Made by a program: the position numbers and the translations under genes. This document shows, in pieces, positions 34,726 through 37,176 of a stretch of DNA of 37,176 nt (position 1 is its first letter; each line of letters starts with the position of its first letter). Where the stretch lies: the NCBI GenBank assembly GCA_959605275.1, contig CAUHFD010000004.1, forward strand, positions 1 to 37,176. Reading direction: 5' to 3'. This stretch comes from an uncultured Eubacteriales bacterium (GTDB lineage Bacteria > Bacillota > Clostridia > Oscillospirales > Ruminococcaceae). The notes below the pieces were generated by a model. The model was not told the origin of the DNA. It searched no databases and worked only from the letters and a program-made list of their open reading frames with translations.

Positions 34726-34778
34726 GTTGTTTGCTCCTTCGCAGTAAGAAGCTTCCGCTTCAGACTCGAAAATCTCCT

Positions 34779-35534
34779 TTATTTCAATATTGTTTGGGCT
34801 TGTTCATAAACCGCATCCAGCGAATCATAACAAATGCCATGATAAACAGGCGGACAAATCAGCACCGTGGCAAGGTTCAATTCCTCCGCCGCTTCGATTT
34901 TTTCTGCTGTTCCGCCGGCTGCGCCGCTGTCCTTGCTGACAACGACACCAATCGGATACTTGCTGAAATCAGTCAAATTCTCCTCTTTGGAAAACGGACC
35001 GCATTTTGCAATCACCTGACGGTCGGGAATCCCGTTTTCTTTGCAAATCGCCAAAGAAGCCGGTCGATCCAATACCCGAGCCACCAGTTTACCAGCAGAA
35101 ATCTGAGCCGCAAAGTCTGCCAAATGATTGGATCCGGTTGCCAAAAACACCATTTTGTCCCCGCAAAGCTCCTTTGCTTTTTGAATTGCTTCCGGAAAAC
35201 CAGTCACACGCACAATATGCTCTCCTTGATATTCGGTCGGCTTTCTTTTATAGCGTAACATCGGTATATTTATCGCTTTGCAGGCAGTTTCAATCTCACG
35301 GGAAACATTTTCCGCAAACGGATGAGAACAATCAATCACCAAGTCAAACCGGTCACTGTGTAAAAGCCGTTGAAAGTCTTCCGCGCTTTTTTTTCCGCAA
35401 ACAACACGATATCTGCCGTTCTTTGCAAACTCTGTCCCGTATTCGGTTGCAACAGACAAAGTCGTTTCGTATTTTTCGCTTAGTCTTTCGCAAAGCACTT
35501 TCGCTTCAGATATACCGCCGATTACTAATACCAT
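34779..35534 (-). CDS. cbiJ: Cobalt-precorrin-6A reductase
   Basis: 251 residues, standard for CbiJ/CobK. Typical blocks: VIGGISEAKVLCERL at the N-terminus, DLVIDCSHPFAENVSREI (64-81), MVFLATGSNHLADF, ARVLDRPASLAICKENGIP and VVSKDSGAAGGTAEKIEAA. It reduces the precorrin-6A ring using a nicotinamide cofactor. The ribosome site is weak (GCGGGA). It starts 21 bp after the ATPase gene's stop and is probably coupled to it. Confidence 0.93.
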   Translation of the reverse strand: MVLVIGGISEAKVLCERLSEKYETTLSVATEYGTEFAKNGRYRVVCGKKSAEDFQRLLHSDRFDLVIDCSHPFAENVSREIETACKAINIPMLRYKRKPTEYQGEHIVRVTGFPEAIQKAKELCGDKMVFLATGSNHLADFAAQISAGKLVARVLDRPASLAICKENGIPDRQVIAKCGPFSKEENLTDFSKYPIGVVVSKDSGAAGGTAEKIEAAEELNLATVLICPPVYHGICYDSLDAVYEQAQTILK

Positions 35535-35555
35535 GTTATTCCCGCTTTCTCTCGG

Positions 35556-36713
35556 TCAGAGCTGTAATTTTTCCCGGCAAAGCCGCTCTATTTCCGCTGT
35601 CATGTTTTGCTCATTAAAATCCAAAATGGGTTTTCCATCCGACTTCAGACGGCTGACCAACTCCTTATTTTTCTCATTTAACCCACAGATCGTGCAATCG
35701 CTGATTACAATATAGCGATAATCTTTTGCCTGTTGGTAAGCTTTCTCTATATCATCCTCTGTAACAGGGGTGTAAGCTTTTACCGAAACCACCGGCGCGC
35801 TCATTGCAGAGGCGATGTGATAAATCACATCATTCTGGTGCAGCACGCCGATTCCAAAGCCCAGATAAAACTTGTTAAGGTTTCGGATCAACATGGCTGT
35901 ATGCTCGTCACTCCCGATGATATAGACATCCTTGTCCGGCATGTTGGGAAATTCTATCAACCCTAAATCAGGGTTAAACTGATGGTCAGAAAAATCGTAC
36001 AGAGTATCCAACGCCCCGCTTTTCAACACGTTTTCTGTTGTGTCGCCGATCAGCACCCGGTCATCTTTCACAAGCACCAGCCCGTCACAGCATTTCACCG
36101 CCAAGTCCGGCTCATGCAGCGTGCAGATAATTGTTTTACCCTCCTGAATACAGAGTTTTCGTAAAAGATATAAAACATCCAGCTTGTGCTTAATATCAAG
36201 ATGATTTGTGGGTTCGTCCAGCATGATGATGTCTGCGTCCTGCGCCAATCCACGCACCAACATAATTTTCTGCTTTTCTCCGTCGCTCATTTCATAAAAA
36301 TACCTGTCTTTTAAATCAGCCGCCGAGCAAAGCTCCATGTATTTCTCAACCGTTGCAACATCTTTCTCGGACAGCTTGCAGAAAAATCCGGTATGCGGAT
36401 ATCGCCCCATGGACGCCACCTGCATTCCGGTCAAATTGCTGATGTCGATCTTCTGGGTAAGCACCACTGCCATTTCCTGTGCCAGATCAACCGCGCGTAT
36501 TTTATGGAGCGGTTTTCCGCCGAGCCGCACGGTACCCTTTAGCTTGGGAATAATGCGGGATATCGTCTTTAAAATAGTGGTTTTTCCGGCTCCGTTTGCG
36601 CCTAAAATACAAATCATTTTCCCTTTCAGAAAATCGATATTGATATTATCAACGATCACCTTTCCGCCGTAGCCGACCGAAAGCCCGCTAAGCGCAACTG
36701 CTTTTTCCTCCAT
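35556..36713 (-). CDS. FepC/BtuD-type ABC transporter ATPase with a C-terminal extra domain
   Basis: 385 residues from ATG 36713. The frame reaches 36866, but that overlaps the permease gene, and the AGAAAGGAATGGT leader precedes this ATG. Walker A is GANGAGKTT (38-46), signature MSDGEKQ (142-148), Walker B IIMLDEPTNHLD (162-173), H-loop TLHEPDLA (198-205). This is the iron-siderophore/corrinoid importer class. Residues 255-385 are an added domain not found in short BtuD or FepC proteins: KDVYIIGSDEHTAMLIRN, APVVSVKAYTPVTEDD, YIVISDCTICGLNEKNKEL. Its Rossmann-like strands suggest a sensor or binding fold (inference). With the cobalamin genes downstream, corrinoid import is likely. Confidence 0.9.
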   Translation of the reverse strand: MEEKAVALSGLSVGYGGKVIVDNINIDFLKGKMICILGANGAGKTTILKTISRIIPKLKGTVRLGGKPLHKIRAVDLAQEMAVVLTQKIDISNLTGMQVASMGRYPHTGFFCKLSEKDVATVEKYMELCSAADLKDRYFYEMSDGEKQKIMLVRGLAQDADIIMLDEPTNHLDIKHKLDVLYLLRKLCIQEGKTIICTLHEPDLAVKCCDGLVLVKDDRVLIGDTTENVLKSGALDTLYDFSDHQFNPDLGLIEFPNMPDKDVYIIGSDEHTAMLIRNLNKFYLGFGIGVLHQNDVIYHIASAMSAPVVSVKAYTPVTEDDIEKAYQQAKDYRYIVISDCTICGLNEKNKELVSRLKSDGKPILDFNEQNMTAEIERLCREKLQL

Positions 36714-36741
36714 TTTATGACCATTCCTTTCTGCGCTTTTG
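36713..36741 (-). promoter_or_regulatory. Extended ribosome-binding leader, near-identical to one at 11031-11059
   Basis: Minus strand: CAAAAGCGC then AGAAAGGAATGGTCATAAAA, whose last A is the first base of the ATPase start codon. It differs at one position of 29 from the leader of paralogue B, and both lie in the short gap after a permease gene. Confidence 0.7.
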
Positions 36742-36750
36742 CAATGAATC

Positions 36751-37176
36751 TCAATATCTGCCGCTTTTATTTTTTCGCAGCAGCAGAAACAGCACCAAAG
36801 GGACTCCCACGCAGGAAGTGATGTTTCCAACCGCCAACTCACCCGGAGCCGCCACCGTTCTTGCAAGCAGATCGCAAACCACGCCGAAGGATGCGCCGAG
36901 CAGGATACAGGTGGGAATCAAAACACGGGAATCTTCTGATTTTAACAAAAGACGCGAAATATGAGGAACACTCATTCCTACAAAGGCAATCGGACCGGCA
37001 AATGCAGTAACCACCGCAGTCAATACGCCTGAAAACAGAATGATCAGGAACCGCAGCACCTTGGTATTCACACCCATCGTTTTGGCATAGGATTCTCCCA
37101 ATAAATAGAGATTGAGGTTTTTTGACAGCAGGAAAGAGAGTACAAAAAACACCAGACAAACAATGCTCAGCACTTT
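36751..37176 (-). CDS. FecCD/BtuC-type ABC transporter permease, C-terminal part
   Basis: The frame is open to the window edge; 141 residues are visible, so the N-terminal half or more is missing. FecCD-family phrases: LYLLGESYAKTMGVNTK (the GE-x-x-A-x-x-G-V loop that contacts the ATPase), AFAGPIAFVGMSVPHISRLL, LLGASFGVVCDLLARTV and ELAVGNITSCVGVPLVLFLL. These are the last four or so membrane helices. It pairs with the ATPase 37 bp downstream in iron-chelate or corrinoid uptake. Any cobalamin riboswitch would be beyond the window. Confidence 0.93.
   Translation of the reverse strand, partial: KVLSIVCLVFFVLSFLLSKNLNLYLLGESYAKTMGVNTKVLRFLIILFSGVLTAVVTAFAGPIAFVGMSVPHISRLLLKSEDSRVLIPTCILLGASFGVVCDLLARTVAAPGELAVGNITSCVGVPLVLFLLLRKNKSGRY

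Noticed and set aside
36714..36866. Longer N-terminus of the ABC ATPase
   Set aside because: It would overlap the permease gene and encodes an atypical W/C-rich stretch. The strong ribosome site fits ATG 36713.
1..37176. tRNA or rRNA genes, CRISPR arrays, insertion sequences, prophage or defence genes
   Set aside because: None were seen: no transposase or integrase motifs, no regularly spaced repeats, and no tRNA-like cloverleaf found in the non-coding gaps.
36751..37176. Cobalamin riboswitch in the window
   Set aside because: The start of the permease operon lies outside the window, and no leader-like conserved B12-box was seen in the gaps between the cbi genes.

Overview
This window looks like chromosomal DNA from an anaerobic, moderately AT-rich Gram-positive bacterium, most likely a gut-type or plant-litter-type Clostridia (Oscillospirales/Lachnospirales-like; this placement is inferred). 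The pointers are strong AGGAGG-type ribosome binding sites, consensus sigma-A promoters, carbohydrate ABC systems without their own ATPase, a cell-surface protein with Ig-like repeats, and anaerobic-route cobalamin genes.

Layout. (1) 1-105 (+): the last 34 codons of a uroporphyrinogen-decarboxylase-like protein. (2) 106-460: non-coding, with a cluster of perfect inverted repeats. (3) 461-28030: seventeen genes, all on the minus strand, tightly spaced or overlapping. They form a Gram-positive glycan-utilisation locus of about 27.5 kb. (4) 28031-28443: an AT-rich divergent control region with several dyads. (5) 28444-29574 (+): a GntR-LacI chimeric (AraR-type) regulator. (6) 29818-31053 (+): DNA polymerase IV. 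(7) 31100-37176 (-): four cobalamin biosynthesis genes (cbiC, cbiP, cbiA, cbiJ) behind a FecCD/BtuC-type importer (ATPase plus a permease cut by the window edge).

The glycan locus, in transcription order: a surface-anchored Ig-like protein; a lipoprotein solute-binding protein; a secreted, membrane-anchored protein of an unrecognised family (paralogue C); a very large solute-binding protein with two N-terminal lectin-like domains; two permeases; an NHL-repeat/TPR/Yip1-like membrane protein; a DUF5696 exported protein; two more permeases; a cytosolic member of the unrecognised family (paralogue B); an alpha/alpha-barrel protein; a GH2 beta-mannosidase; a second secreted, membrane-anchored member (paralogue A); a GH130 mannoside phosphorylase; a GH32-like enzyme; and a GH172 (DUF2961) furanosidase.

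How it may work (inference): a beta-mannosyl- and furanosyl-containing glycan is bound and trimmed at the cell surface, imported through two ABC permease pairs powered by an ATPase encoded elsewhere, and finished inside by GH2, GH130, GH32-like and GH172 enzymes under control of the divergent regulator. The most novel element is the three-member unrecognised family, which is present once in the cytosol and twice as membrane-tethered extracellular forms. It is a candidate new glycan-active enzyme family.
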